DNA of 64,000 nt from Pyrrhosoma nymphula (lineage: Eukaryota > Arthropoda > Insecta > Odonata > Coenagrionidae): the NCBI GenBank assembly GCA_963573305.1, contig OY754329.1, positions 80,996,576-81,060,575 of the forward strand, written 5' to 3'. Numbering within the stretch: the stretch's first letter is position 1; the number at the start of each line of letters is the position of its first letter. The notes beneath the pieces are model-generated. The model worked only from the letters and a program-made list of their open reading frames with translations. It made no database searches and was not told the DNA's origin. Shown in pieces: positions 1 to 13,625 of this stretch. Made by a program: the position numbers and the translations under genes.

Positions 1-3000
1 CACTGCCTATTCCTCTTCATATAGGTTCCAGATTACTCTCCTGTCCTTGTATAATCAGCACAATTTGTAATATTTTTGTATGTACTTCATGAAGCAACTT
101 CTATTTGTAATCACAAAAGTAACGAGGTTATTCTTAACAGCTTTTTAAGTTAAAAAAACGGGATTACCATTTTCAGCTAACGAATAAATGCAGTGAAGAT
201 CACAAATGAACGGCTCAGTCGAGGAACCATAAATCCAACGACCACATAATTTGAGCGTCTGAGATAGTGACTGACTCGATATTCAAATCTAAATGGATAA
301 TCAATAGCAGCAACAATATCAACGTGGAAATCAGTGTCCACTCAAAGATACTTTGCAACGTCAATCTATTAATAACTTAGCAATGGCTACAAGGAGAACG
401 CTATAAACACCGTCATAAATAAATTAACCGTCAACTATTCAATTGAAGGTAGCGACAGAGATATCGCCATTAACTCGATTAAAATACAATCCTAATGAGA
501 CAATTTAAGTGTATTTTATTTAACGATTTCGATTGGAATACGAAAATCAAAGAAAAAGGAAATGCCGGTTGAATTTACATCAACTAATAGCTTACGGCAA
601 CTAATGGTATTCAAGTGATACAAATGAAATTACGGTTCAGAAAATGATACGGTTTTTCATGAAATACGGTTTTTCATGAATGTATGTACTTGTGGCGTTT
701 TGATAGCTTTGAAACTGTAAGTTAACATTTCCATATTATTAGTGAATCCAGCAATTCATTTTCGCATTGATTTCTTAAACACCTATTTTTCCGATTAATT
801 CACCATTATCCATAACAAGAAATAGATTTTCAATGCTCTTATTTTCACCGTAATGCTAATATTAAATAACAAAACGTAGGCGAAAGTTAATTGCCATATT
901 TTTTACACATTGACCAACCCTCCATAAAATACATACGTACAATTAATTCTTATGAGAGGAAGCTCAACAATTCCTTTGGTTGTCAAGGAGATGAGCCGTT
1001 TAAAATGAAAATTTTAACCAGAAATCGTCATATTTTACCAAAGTTCCTGCAATTTTAATCCGAAATCTGTATTCGACGCTAAGTTTAAGAATCTTTATGA
1101 ATGTTCCTTCCGCTGGTATGTAGGTATCTCATGTTTATGCGATGATTATTTCTAATTTAATTTTGCAAAAGGAATAACGCCTGTAAGCGGCAAAAATAAA
1201 CTTTACATGTCATGTAAACTCATGGGAAGGCTTTGACGCGTCTGGGGTCGAACTGGAGACCATTAGTTACCTATTAAAAAGTAACGTAACGTAACGTAAA
1301 AAAATATGAAAAGTAGCCTATTATCAGCACAGGGAAGACATTTAAAGTTTGAAAGTTGTAGTACATTTGTTTTTCTAGTTTTAGGCGAACATACATACAT
1401 TGTACTTTATTAATTATAAGATAGGTACGCTTTTCCAAAGTTCCACTTTTCTGATACATAGAATCTCATGGCCCGCAGAATGATCGAGTCATTTTTGCAT
1501 TTGGTTGTATCTTTTTATGTATAATAGCATAAAATCTCTTCATCATGAACACCTTTGATTGTGCTTCGATTGATGTCAATGTTTTCTTTCCATGCAGTAA
1601 TGCTTTCGAGGTAGATGAATGTTTCCACCTGCTATTAAGTTATCATATTCGGCACATATTAGCTTTCGACTCTTCGCTACCGTGATTAATTCTTTCTGAT
1701 GATTTCATATTGGTTTTGCACTTTGAAGTATCAATTCATCCTTCAGAGGTTTAGGTTGGCGTCCTCTGCACATAACGCGATGCATTTTGAAGCACCATTC
1801 GGGCGAGGACAGTGAATTGATACCGCAATGAGGAAAATGATTCCTTTAACAGGAAAATCGAGAAGTTGATGCCCAAAAACTGTACGTTTAGTAGGATGAA
1901 TAAGTAAATTGATTTTTTACATTAAAGACGATGGATAGTCGCAAAATGAATAAACATTTTTTTGAACTAATGAATATAAGCACATCGAAAATAGGAAACC
2001 GCTGTTTCGGAAATCTACGGATAACACGCAAACTCATCACATCACGAAGATAAAAAAATTGTGGAAAAAATAATTTCCATCGCGATAAACTCTTGACCGG
2101 ATCAGATTTTATTTGTGCAACGGGAAACTCCACGTGACGAAAAAAATTTGCAAGAAGCCTTTTGATCGTTGCGGCTTCAGTTTGGCAGCGTTTTTATTTC
2201 ACAACATCTTCCACGAAAGTAGGTCAAGGAAAGGATAAAGACGACTGGCACTACGTCACAAGCACAGGACGTATCAAGGATTCGTGTCAATTTGGGATGC
2301 TATAATTTTATTACTTAACTACACAGGACTGAAGTGAATCAAACTACAATCTCGCCAAAATGACCAAAATTTAGCGCATCTATTTGATTTAGGTCAATCC
2401 ACTCACATTCGCCAATCCTACAGACGAAAACATTCACACAATGTAAGACACAAATAGAGAGTCACGGAATACTACTCGCGGGTACGTATATATTCGTTCG
2501 CATCAGTGATGGACAATAGTCGTAATCATTGCTAATAATATACTACGTGATACTACTAAACGAAGGAGTAACGTATTATAGCTCACTATATTTTATTCTC
2601 GTGATAAACAATGAAAATTCTATATTTAATGCTCCTAGACGATTCATCATAACAATTTCGAAACATATGATTTCTACTCAACTTCCAAAAGAAGCTTCCT
2701 AAGAAGAAAGTAAGAAATAATCCAGTATAAAAGCAAATATCGCAAAATAACGCTAATTACTTCGCGGTCATGATTTGTATAGGTATATTTTGTACTGAGG
2801 AGAGCTATTCATTTTAAATTACGTATTAAATTGAAATTAATACCCAGGATTCATTAGCGTAAACTAAACATAGCTAGGAAAATTAGAGCGGTTAGGAATA
2901 TCAGTTGGGGGCAAAAAGAACACTAACGTAGTGGAAAATTAAATGGAATTCAAGCATCACTCAGGTTTATAAAAAGCGCAACAACTGACCACTTTTTTCC

Positions 3001-3289
3001 TTATTTTCACAAAATTTACTGAATTTATTTCATCTTCGGACTTCCTTAGTACTTCATCCCAAAATTGATTTCAGCATGACACTATTGCCTTAAAACGAGA
3101 AAATGTTCTTGATGCTGTATATTGAGGATATTAGATCGCGAATAATTGCGCCAACTAATCTTCCTTCAAAATTTTCCAATCGTTGCGATTGCACACATGA
3201 TGTGGCTCCGCAGTCGCGCGCACGGCTGCAAAGATTCGAGAACGACTTGCTCGTGTAAGCCTCCGCTGAAATTCGCTGCCCCACTTCTA
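1..3289. other. AT-rich non-coding sequence
   Basis: Only short ORFs without recognisable motifs. A 17-bp tandem duplication (AATACGGTTTTTCATGA-like) lies near 645-680. No gene or intact element is seen. Confidence 0.5.
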
Positions 3290-3294
3290 AAAGA

Positions 3295-3430
3295 TGGCTT
3301 GGTGGTGTAACTGACCTGTCCTGACAAACCTGACTAGCAATTAGGATCTCCGGGTTTGAATACCGGTCAAGTCAAATTAATTTTTAATGGCGATTTCCGC
3401 CCTCTTTGGGGTTTCCTTCAAAATAACACC
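3295..3430 (+). repeat. tRNA-derived SINE-like copy
   Basis: TGGCTTGGTGGTGTAACTG resembles an RNA polymerase III A box and GGGTTTGAATACC a B box, 45-60 bp apart as in a tRNA-related SINE head. An unrelated body follows. No tRNA cloverleaf can be drawn, so it is not called a tRNA gene. Confidence 0.45.
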
Positions 3431-3643
3431 GTACAAAGACGACAACAAGCGCGAGTGCGCGACCACATTCCTGCAAATAGAACGCTTGAATTCCGACCAA
3501 TCGTTTACCTGTGATGGTGATAGCAGTACGAGTAGTGTTTCAGTTCACCCTCGACGGCAGAGGTAATTTCGCACTTACTAATGCTTGCCACTATCAGACG
3601 GCCAATAGCACGCGGATGAATCGCAGAATCAATCCTCCGAAGC

Positions 3644-3968
3644 CAGTGGCGTAGCGAGGGGGGGGGGGTCCGGACCCCCCCCCGAAATATTAAGACATAT
3701 AAAAAAATAAATTAAGCATGGAGCAGGGGAGTCTACAAACAAAAATTATCATATCGTTGTTAAAAAAGGGTTTGTCCTTTTTTTTAAAATAATAAATTAT
3801 CAAACGATACGTTTGGGCTCTGCCGCTCGGGTAGTGTAATGGCGGTGTTTGTATAGCTGGCCGAGTTTCGACTGTGGACTGTCTACTGTCTAGTTAACCC
3901 TGTTTTTCAAAAATTTTCCCCTGGTTTTGGACCCCCCCCCCCGAACGAAATTCCTGGCTACGCCACTG
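3644..3968. mobile_element. hAT-like MITE, 325 bp, perfect 8-bp target duplication
   Basis: The ends are CAGTGGCGTAGCGAGGGGGG and its near reverse complement ending GGCTACGCCACTG. The element is flanked by identical 8-bp repeats TCCGAAGC at 3636-3643 and 3969-3976, the duplication size of hAT elements. It has no coding capacity. Poly-G/poly-C tracts next to each end are striking. The intact duplication suggests fairly recent insertion. Confidence 0.85.
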
Positions 3969-3976
3969 TCCGAAGC

Positions 3977-6290
3977 AGAGCTCAACAATGCTCAACTTTC
4001 GGTGATCGAGCAGTCACCGATGCTTATAGGTATAGCGAAACTTGGTGGCACTCACCAGCGGAGGATTAGAGGACACTGACCGTAAAAAAGCGTTGATGAG
4101 AGGGAAAAGTTATTTAAGGACTACCTCAGGGTCCTCTGGAAAAAGGCTCGGCCGCTTCAACCCATATCTCATGTATGCTTTCCTCTCCTTTGCGTCATGA
4201 TCTTCACAAGCGAGTGCTACCATGTTTCGCTACACCTATACATTGAGGCAGGGCGCTGCCCCTTGCGGTGGATCTTCTTGGTTACTTGGGTGGGCGACTG
4301 ACAAATGAGCGGGTGAATTTGGAAAGAAACCCGGCGTCAACATCAGCCTTCTATTAACGAAAAACTACATGGGGTCAACAGTTAGACGGGCGGAGTATAT
4401 TTACACGCGTTCACGCATCTATTCGCACAAGTACATGACTCATGCAAACAGGATTTAAAGGCATGATTTTCATTACAAGACAGTGTTTTCATTGCACAAA
4501 ACCAACAGCCTTCAAACGCAAAAACGCAATTAAAGATTCAAAATAGTGATAATAGTGAGTTGGTTTTCCCCTCAAAAACGGCAAATGAGAAAGCGGAACG
4601 AAAAATTAATTAAGAACTACAGTCGTGCATACTGTAAAAAGTATGCACTTAGTGGGTATCAAATCGGGGACAAATGTACTAAATCATTTCCCCTTTGATC
4701 GATTCCGCCTGGCGACTAAAACGTAAGCAATGATATCATACTCAATAAGATCTCCGCTGCTGATTCAGGAGCGTTCAGCTGGAGCAATTGCAAAGGGAAA
4801 TCCATCAGCTTACGCCTTTATTTGCTTTGAATTGCTTATCTACCCTTGTTAAGCAATCTCACTGGGACTAGCAAGTGGAGAAGGATCACACATCCTTCGA
4901 TACTCAAATGTATTAATCTTGGAGAATGCAGCAATCGCCATGCATCTCTAAAACAAGTGAACCAAGATACTGGGCTTCTCGTGAAACTAAAAAGCTAAGG
5001 ATATTCCAGATATCCCAACCATTAGCAATGCCTGACAGGCCTGTCAATATGCGGCCGGCTTGATATACGTTATTTAAGGGTGGGATAGCTAGAGATGGTC
5101 AGGCGGCATACATGGTGTCGAAAGAGATTTGGCTTCAGATCACACGAGATAGTCCTCATACAACTTCGTAATATTAGGAGGCAAATAAATTATTCAACAT
5201 CAGACGCAATTTATTTAGCTAAGATAATTAAGCAATCCTCAAACAAAATAGACGCTACATCTGTCAAAATATTGTGTAAATTATTAGATGACTGTTCCGT
5301 GAAGTTACTTCACAGAAGTCCTCTAATCAACGCTTCACTACCATATAAGAGTATACTCAAAATCAGTTAAAGATGCCTCCTTACTTCCAGGCTTGTGTAA
5401 CTAGCCGTTAGCAGACTCCACTTCTGGTAGAACGGATTCCTTGTTTGTGCAATTCCGCTCACATGTCTTCCTTGCTTCTCCCATCGCAAGTAATCATACT
5501 TACCAGATAGCTAAATTCTTCCAATAGTAGTACACTAAATTACTAATACTCATCTTTTTCTCGTAAAGTTTCTTGGCGGGCGTTTGTGAGATTATCTCCT
5601 CACATTCGGGTTTCCACCACGTGCGTTGGCATGTGCCGAAAACAATTTTACCTGCGTTGCCGCAGGCGTCTTCAGGTCGAGGTACGCGCACCGCTCTGGC
5701 ATCGTTTCTACAGTCCCTCCGCTTTCTCTCGCTGATGGGCTAAATGTTCCCGGTATTAGAAGAACTCTCTCCCATGCATGAGCTCTACTGTATAAGTCTT
5801 ACAAGTAAAAGTTTTACTTTACCTATAATAACCTACCAGCCGCCAAAAGGGCGTGTGACCGAGGGTAGAAGGACGCTAGCCATAAAGGGAATAAGGAGTG
5901 CGAAATGACTCAATGTGAAATGTGTTATGAATGATTAATCTCTCACAATATTTTGTAGTTGTCATTAATGGTGCGAGGGTAGAAGGAAGTTTTGTACCAA
6001 CCTGTTTGAAAAAGAATTTATAACGTCACCTCGCATCAGTTCTAAAGGAAAAGGGTGCTTTAACGGAAGTTATTGATGCAGTATTTTTAGAATTATCATG
6101 ACATTTAAACTCCTAAAATTAGCCTTCTTCAATAAAGCTGTTTCTTTGAGATTACTCTGGTTTTGTCAAATTTTACTTACGTCCAGCTTCCCTGCAAGCA
6201 TTCTTGGAAATAATTGATAAACTGTTCTGATATAAGCTCATATCTACATTTCTCTAAGCTAAATTTAAGCAATTTTTTCACCATTTCACA
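3977..6290. other. Non-coding, with a partial SINE-like segment
   Basis: 4240-4400 shares the words GAAACCCGGCGTCA and GACGG.CGGAGTA with the SINE-like copies at 7545 and 13330, so it is probably a truncated copy. The rest shows no gene. Confidence 0.35.
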
Positions 6291-6710
6291 GGAAACATCT
6301 CGCCTGCGGCAAGGAGAAGAGGAGAGAGTTAACCTCAACTGGTGGAAGACAAACATTCCCGGCGGAAATTACTCCAGCACTTCCTCCACAAACATAACAG
6401 AAGACAGCCGAAGGAAAGGCAAGGAGTAAGGAGAGAGAGAGAGAGAAAGGGAGGGAAAAGTAGCGGGAAACTTGCGGGCATTGCCCAAAAGGTGACGGCG
6501 CCGTGGTCTTAACGTTACCAAGCAGGGAGGGAGTGAGCAGGTTGAGCAAGGAACTCGACCAGCCAGCGTGACTCGCCACAACCATGTGTCGTCGCATCGA
6601 GAGTGGAGGCCGCCTTGGGGCCGTGAGCAGTGAGCAGAGGGCTCACAAGAGCGGGAGGGGCACGGGCGGCTGGAGGGGGTGGGGGACGACGGAGGAGGGG
6701 AAAACGACAG
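6291..6710 (+). other. Candidate alternative 5' exon in a GC-rich island
   Basis: The segment follows TTTTTTCACCATTTCACAG (acceptor-like, to 6290) and ends at CAG|GTGAGT (6710/6711). It includes a GA-rich tract and ATG at 6584 in a fair context (CAACCATGT). The frame from that ATG ends in phase 1, so direct splicing to 51063 would join in frame with CNMa exon 2 and add a basic Gly/Arg-rich N-terminus. It could equally be untranslated, belong to another gene, or not be an exon. No homology is recognised. Confidence 0.3.
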
Positions 6711-7190
6711 GTGAGTGTGGGCGAATGATGATGCCCGAAACCCACCTTTCGCATTTTAGTTTTATGACCGCCTACCATACACCCACCCCGACCGGTGTTT
6801 GATACAAGGGCAAACCGTTGTAAATCCCCCCGAAACGGAGGGTGACGGGGCAATGTGTATAAGCAACGACGAAGTTCCTGGAAACGAATGTCTCCCGGCG
6901 GAGCTCGGTGGTGATTTAGACCGTTTTAAAATATGTATGATTTAATTTAGAAGGTACACGAAAGGGCTTTCGTGGGTTACGCCATGAGCAAAATGATGGA
7001 TTGACGAATTTATTGCTCTTAGTGCACAGAATTGCATTTCATTTATTATATTAAATTAAATAGATGAGCTTTAGGTGACCCCACGGTCGTTCGCGGGTAG
7101 AGGAGGGGAGTGGGAGTGAAGGTAGTAATAGTAGTAGTGATAGTAATCATGGGAAGGGACTGACAAGGTGAGGTCATTTGCACCATTAAG
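6711..7190. other. Non-coding flank of the GC-rich island
   Basis: GC content falls after about 6850. ORFs are short and overlapping with no recognised domain. Confidence 0.4.
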
Positions 7191-7320
7191 GACAGGTGGG
7201 TAGATCGGTAAAGGAATGATTATTTGAGAAATAGACCCTACTCATCACGACAGGCGGGGGTGGGTCCATGGGTGAGTTATACGTCAAGTCCTACGGATGA
7301 AGAACTGCACTTGAAATGCT
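7190..7320 (-). repeat. Partial SINE-like copy
   Basis: It shares AGGTGGGTAG.TCGGTAA, ATTATTTGAGAA and GAACTGCACTTGAAATGCT with the longer copies at 7545-7810 and 13330-13625. The tRNA-like head is missing. Confidence 0.4.
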
Positions 7321-7544
7321 GTCCCAGCTTCCAAAAAAGAATCCGTTTCAAATGAAAAATCTTCACAAATGTAATCGATTCATAATGCTGAAGTAGAAGC
7401 TAGAGCTTTAGGTAATTTCTAATAATTAGCCAGAGCAAAAGGCGTGTGACTTCTAACTGTGGCTTCCATAAAACAGTTAAATTTAAAAAGAGTCAGTAAA
7501 ATGTAGGGGAGCCGACTGAAAATCGAGGTTATTTGTAACTTTAC

Positions 7545-7810
7545 GTTCTACAGGTGGGTAGGTTGGTAAGAGAAGAATCATTTGCGGACTATGGATGGGT
7601 GGAGAGGAACTTGGCGTCGGCATCGGCGTACTCTAAAATACCAAGGGGTCAAGAGTAGAGACGGATTGCTGCACTTGTAGTGCTCGCCACAGAGCAGACG
7701 GGTAGGTCAGGATTCTACGGAAAAATCAACACCGACCAATGACGGGATTTGAATCGGAAGCCTCGAAATGGGAAGCCAGTAATATAGCAACCACTTTAAC
7801 CCGATCCCCG
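7545..7810 (-). repeat. tRNA-derived SINE-like copy
   Basis: Read on the minus strand, the head has an A-box-like TGGTTGCTATATTACTGGC and a B-box-like GATTCAAATCC, followed by a body shared with copies at 4240, 7190, 13330 and 31716 (AAACCCGGCGTCA, GTACTGCAC..GAAATGCTC). Confidence 0.55.
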
Positions 7811-9644
7811 AAGACAAGTCGACACCAAATATAGATATGAGATAGAGGATATTCCGGTAGCCCCTAAGGCTTGTCCCGAAGAAGGGGTGGGTGAGCATAA
7901 GAGAAACCACAACATAGACTAAATCCATGGTATAGCGGAGCAGTTCCTGATATAAATGAGGTATGATAAATAGAATAAATACACAGTCGGCAAAGCCGGC
8001 ATTCATAGCAATTGCAGATACAGTAAATACATTAACATGTAGGCGTACACATAGTATGAGGATTAAGAAAAATGTACACATTGCCACACAACAGATGATA
8101 TTCCTATGTATTCTACTGACTCTGTTTAAATTTAACTGTTTTATGGAAGCCACAGCTCAAAGTCACCCGCCTTTTGCTCTGGCTAATACACATAAATTTA
8201 ACGCCCGCTTCCCAAATCAGTCAACCCGGATTAAAAACAATGGGCAGACAATTGAGATTAGAAAAGCAGCAAATTATATCGTAGAGATGAAATTGGGCAA
8301 TATTCTACACAAGATAAGGTAGAGAAATAAAATTTTAGAAAGTTGCTGATTTTAGAGTTATGCAGTTATATTACACAGTGGTTCGATTGCGTTCGGTACT
8401 CAATCCGGATACATCTAAAGATCATAAATCAATAACGATGATCGGCCAGCATATATTTACCCTCTTTAGAGTTGCCTTCTTTCATTGCAGCCAGTCAGAA
8501 ACGGGTTAATCGGGAACGGCGAACTTTTATTGGGTGTAATATGTGTTTTATTCAAAAAGGCGTTTCCAATTTTTGCATGGATAGAGTAGACCATACATGC
8601 AACAGTTTACCAACAGGAATGATCGAGAACATACCAACGCAGCAGAATAAATCTAAAATTAATTGGATTCCTTTAGGCGACTAACGCAGCTGCAGCGTTT
8701 CCAGCATTTGATTCAAGAATAAAGCAATTTACAAGTCAATTAAAATTTAAGGTAAAACCAAATTGTCAATGAAAGCAAAGGAATATTGACTCCAGTGCAT
8801 GCATTTCGGTCACCAAGGTGCCTATTAAATCGGGTAGTTAAAATCTCTTAAGGACGCATGTATAGGAGAGAAATGCATGCCTATTATTTTCCTTGATAAT
8901 TTGGGATTTAAAAGAAGTACTTACTTACTTTAAGTACTATTACTTTCCGATCTTACTTAAAGTTTCCAGAATTTTTATACAGTATTCGTTGAACCACCAT
9001 TGGGACTTAGTTCTAAATCACGCAACATTTAATACACACTAACTCTCACACGACAATGTTTTCTGCAAATTAGCTTCGGTCAAAGAAAAGAGGAGCAGCT
9101 AGTTCTTACGGTGGTTTTCCCCTCTATTTTCGCAGAAATAGTTAACTCACATCAGCTCTTATCATTCTCGTATTCATTCGAGGAAGGTGTTCGCAATAAT
9201 TGAATCCTCACGCGGAGGTGATACTAAAAACCCTCGAAAGCACAGAAACCTGGCAAAAGAATAACCCAAAATGTATACACAGGGATTCGGCTCTTTTGCC
9301 TTTGAAAAGAAGTTTCGTCATGGTAGAGAATTCAAAATGGCGCGCCACGGCATTGGAGTTGAGATTATTTCACTGTTCATAATGTGAGCGCTCCCGTTAA
9401 AAAAAAAACAAAAACGATAACAGGCACGGAAGGACGTTGACTTCGCTACGGCTCAATGAAATCAACTGAACCATATCCAGAAAGCTGGACCTCCCAATGG
9501 TACACGAAAGACCGGTGGGTTGCATAAGGACAAGGGGCGAAAAAGCACCTGAAGCCCGTCCTTAGGTTTCCACGCAGAAACGACACGAAGGAGCAAGCTC
9601 AGCGAGAGACGCAGCGACGAATTATTCATGACTTTAGAGATTAG
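7811..9644. other. Non-coding sequence
   Basis: Overlapping ORFs of up to 148 codons on both strands at 7700-8320 have no recognisable domain and no codon-like composition. ACTTACTTACTTTAAGTACT near 8920 is a small simple repeat/palindrome. Confidence 0.4.
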
Positions 9645-10270
9645 CCTTGCAAACACTTTCCCACGACAAATCCTCCAGCTGTAGACACTAATGGATGAAT
9701 CAAAAGGCATCAATTGACTTGACGGAAGGAAATACTTATTATACTGATAGAGATATCTATTGCTGCAGGAAAAATGACGACATTCACTATCGTTATCATC
9801 GGTATTCTATAAAATGAAGGGTATGTCCATGGGGAGTCATAATTTCGTGTATTAATATTCATAAGCCTATAGTTTTAATAGTGCGAGGAAACCTCTAACG
9901 TTTTCTTCGTGTTCTCAACGCTCTTCATTTCCTTAACGTCCAGAATAATCCATTTTTCCTTGCAAACACTTTCCCACGACAAATCCTCCAGCTGTAGACA
10001 CTAATGGATGAATCAAAAGGCATCAATTGACTTGACGGAAGGAAATACTTATTATACTGATAGAGATATCTATTGCTGCAGGAAAAATGACGACATTCAC
10101 TATCGTTATCATCGGTATTCTATAAAATGAAGGGTATGTCCATGGGGAGTCATAATTTCGTGTATTAATATTCATAAGCCTATAGTTTTAATAGTGCGAG
10201 GAAACCTCTAACGTTTTCTTCGTGTTCTCAACGCTCTTCATTTCCTTAACGTCCAGAATAATCCATTTTT
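9645..10270 (+). repeat. Two-copy 313-bp tandem duplication
   Basis: 9645-9957 and 9958-10270 appear identical base for base by eye. The left junction is GATTAG/CCTTGC, and the second copy runs into CCATAACC. No ORF spans it. Either a very recent duplication or an assembly duplication. Confidence 0.9.
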
Positions 10271-10366
10271 CCATAACCCTCTGTATCTTTTTCTCCTCCT
10301 CAGAAAGTACATGACTTCTTATACACATCCTCCCTTAACTATGCTTTCCAAATATATTAATACTAG

Positions 10367-12070
10367 AAGCGGGACCCGGCTTCGCACGGGAAACTGTGAA
10401 TTAATTGCACCGATAATGCATAAACGAACCGGGCTAGAATTTTACATATTATCGGTTAAAAAATGTATACAGGACATGAATTTTGAGGTTTAACATAGAG
10501 AATATTTTAAATAGCATATTTTATAGATATTTTAGAAAAAGAGAAAAACAAATGGTACAAAAACCACATATTTGGTAATATTACTACACATTCTTGGTCC
10601 AGAAAAAGTGCTAAACAATATTAATAAGGGCAAGATCATCATGTCCGTTGAATTTTAGTGGGAGATGTCATTTACCTTTATCAATAAGAATCAATGCGTG
10701 ACATGTGCTTTATTCAGGTACTACCTATTAGCAATTAGCCGCATGTTGGAACTTCGGAGTGAACTCTCATTGAAATTCGCTTATATGTAATGAAAATCTT
10801 ATAAATAATGTACAAAGTATGCATGCTCGCGTAAAACTCAAAAACGAAATGTAGTACAATTTTCAAACTTTAAGGACTATAAAATGTCTTCTATTTATAG
10901 ATATACTAACTGCGTTTCATGTAACTCAAGATCTCCAGTTCGATCCCTTTTCGTTCGTTTTTCTTGAAAAAATAAATGTTCCTACGCATCTTGATTTTAA
11001 GTTCAAATTCTAAGAATATTTTTAATGGTATGCATATTCTATATCAATTCCCGAAGCAGAAAATTACCGAGTATACTAATGGTAATGTGATTACATACTG
11101 CGGCCATAATAATGCTAAGGGCAAGATGAGGGTGCCCGTTAAAATTTAGCACGAGAGAGAAAACATGAAGGCCGTTATGTGACTATAAGAATCAATGTGA
11201 CGTGCTAAATGCTGATACTATGTAAAAGCCAGTAAACGCAAATAGTGAGGTTGGGGAAAACACTATCAACTTAGTCACAAAGTCAGGCATGAATGGCCAT
11301 TAATTCACGCCAGGTTACCAAGGAAATTTTTATTGTTGAAAAGAAAGAAAAATCGATGAATTTAGAGATAAAAACGCAATACTGAGACAAAAACGAAGCG
11401 TATAAGAAAATTGAATGACATAATTAAATACTGCGTTCTTTTATGCGTTTGATGATATAAATTTACGTCCAATAATTTGAGTGAAAGTAATTTAAAAAAG
11501 CAAAGGAAGAAACACCAGTACCGAATTCAATGCTTTTCTTATGGGAGTAAGAGTTAACATTAATGGGGTAAAAACAACCCCAAAAATTGTTTATTTCAAA
11601 AATACTTTCTTAGTGCACCTATACACCACGATGGGGATACACTCTGAAAATCTCGCGTTTTAATCACCAGTAGATTGGGCTGTGCGTTGATGAGTGTGTT
11701 AGTCAGTCAGTCAGGACATTCCGTTTTATATACACAGATTTTAAACTAAACTCGAGTACGGCGACCAAAAATAACATACCTGACTGCAAGTCCATGCAAA
11801 GACATGAGGACCTTACAAAGACAATAAACCTGTTCCCGATACGGATACGGTCAATAAAAAGACTTTCAACGACTTTAAATTCCACTGAAGTAAGCTAGAA
11901 TGCTTGACGCAAAAAATGTATTTATTTATTGAAATTACTTAGTATTTAGAATATGTTTATAAGGTAGAGTGCTAATGAAATGAGGTATGCTTAATAAGAG
12001 GGGGACGACATTACCAACGCATACATTTCACCCAACACCATAGACTGCCAAGGAAAATTCAATTATTGGA
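10367..12070 (+). repeat. Region of diverged internal repeats, class unknown
   Basis: It begins with CGGGACCCGGCTTCGCACGG, a motif resembling dispersed repeats. The blocks at about 10622-10730 and 11116-11225 share AAGGGCAAGAT, GTCCGTT.AATTTTAG, TATAAGAATCAATG and GACGTG.T. GCCA.GGTTACCAAGGAAA (11300s) is echoed by GACTGCCAAGGAAAATTCAATTATTG (12045-). No coding domain is seen. Confidence 0.35.
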
Positions 12071-13329
12071 GACACGACTACTTTCGAAATTAATAGGAAA
12101 TACACTCATGTGACGTTAGGTTTTTCTCACGAATAAGTGTGGGACCAGATATAGAAGCAGAGCGCTACGCTAAAAATAAATGCCACCACTTCTAAAATCA
12201 GCGGGATAGTTATGCTAACAGTAAGTTCAAAAGCTAAAAATAAAACCCGAAAAAAGTACTTAAAAGAAGAGGTGAAGTCAAGAAAATGAATTTTAAAAAC
12301 GCCATTTTACCACGTCTCAATTTACAGCGCATAAATTCTTGAGCGGAATTGGCTGATTCAGAGGTCACAAGAGAAACGTAAAGAAACTTTTACCCTCCTG
12401 AGTCTTAAAGCAACATTCACAAAACAACCATAAGGGATGTATAATTAATGAGGACGATATAAGATGAATGTCTCCCTGAAACGGTGAAATATATTTAGAT
12501 CTTTCGGGGGAAACGTCGAAAAAGTTTGGAATCGCCGGGCGCTGAAATAACAGCGAAATCGAAATTATCGAGAAACATACGAAAAGTCTCCCTCGCTGTG
12601 TCATTTTCCGACCCTGAGATATCATGAATATTACATTTCCCTTGGATACCGGTTGCTCGTTCCCAAAGAAACAATCGAGCAGTAAGGAAACAGCCTTTTA
12701 AGTCTTACATCATGTACGATACAATACATTTCATCCACGGAAAATAGCCCCTAATTAATTCCGGTAAAATGAGATGGTCACCCCTTTCTCTTACTTCTCA
12801 GAAGCAAGAAAATATTGAGAAATCTGCAAGTATTACTTTCATTGCCGTAATTATTTCCTTACCCAAGCTAATTTTAAGTTCAAAAGATCGCAATGACGAT
12901 AGGTAGGAGGATTTCTGGGGAAGATACCGAAATCTGAGGTCATTACCGCAATTGAGGAAAGAAATTTAGGATGGCGAAAGAAATATTCCTTGAGGAACGG
13001 AAGAATTCTATCGAGAAACCTGGCGTCCGAATTATCTTTTTCTTAATAAACGGAACCAAAGAGTCCACCGCATAACGTCCGATTGGAGATTATGCAGTAG
13101 AACTGATCTTCTAAGGGAATCAACTGCAAAAAACACTCTGTTTTCACTGCAAAAAACACTCGGTTGTGGAATGAACCCGGGCACTCGGAATGGTAAGGCA
13201 GTACTCAATCATACACAACAACTCTATCCCCTGTAATGCAAATTTGGGCAACACTGGTTAATTACCCTCCCACAATCATATTCATGTATTGTCCCCTTAA
13301 TGGTAAGTTAATTATTTGGGAAGGCGACC
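12071..13329. other. Non-coding sequence
   Basis: No recognisable gene. CTGCAAAAAACACTC is tandemly repeated at about 13125-13162 with a 22-bp period. Confidence 0.4.
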
Positions 13330-13625
13330 GACAACGCCATTGAAGACAAGTGGATATGTTGGTGAGGGACAGATTATTTGGAGAAAGGAGGTTGGTTGGA
13401 GAGAAACCCGGCGTCAGCATTAGCATGCTCTTAACGAAATGCGTATAGAGGACCATGATTTTACGTCCCTGATTACGGACGGAGTACTGCACACTAGAAA
13501 TGCTCTCCACACATCACTCAGGTGGGGATCGCGATTCCATTGAAACATAATTCACTTTCGGGATTCGAACCCGGATCTACGGGATATGAAGCCACAAGAG
13601 TACCCACCTCACAAAATCGATATCC
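13330..13625 (-). repeat. tRNA-derived SINE-like copy, longest of its family here
   Basis: The minus strand carries the B-box-like GGGTTCGAATCCCG (from 13558-13573) and a head over CCCACC. The body on the + strand reads GGAGAGAAACCCGGCGTCAG, ACGTCCCTGATTACGGACGG and ACTGCACACTAGAAATGCTC, shared with the copies at 7545 and 31716. Confidence 0.55.

Noticed and set aside
7707..8322. Overlapping 148- and 119-codon ORFs as genes
   Set aside because: They lie on opposite strands over the same bases, partly in a SINE-like copy, and have no motif or splice support.
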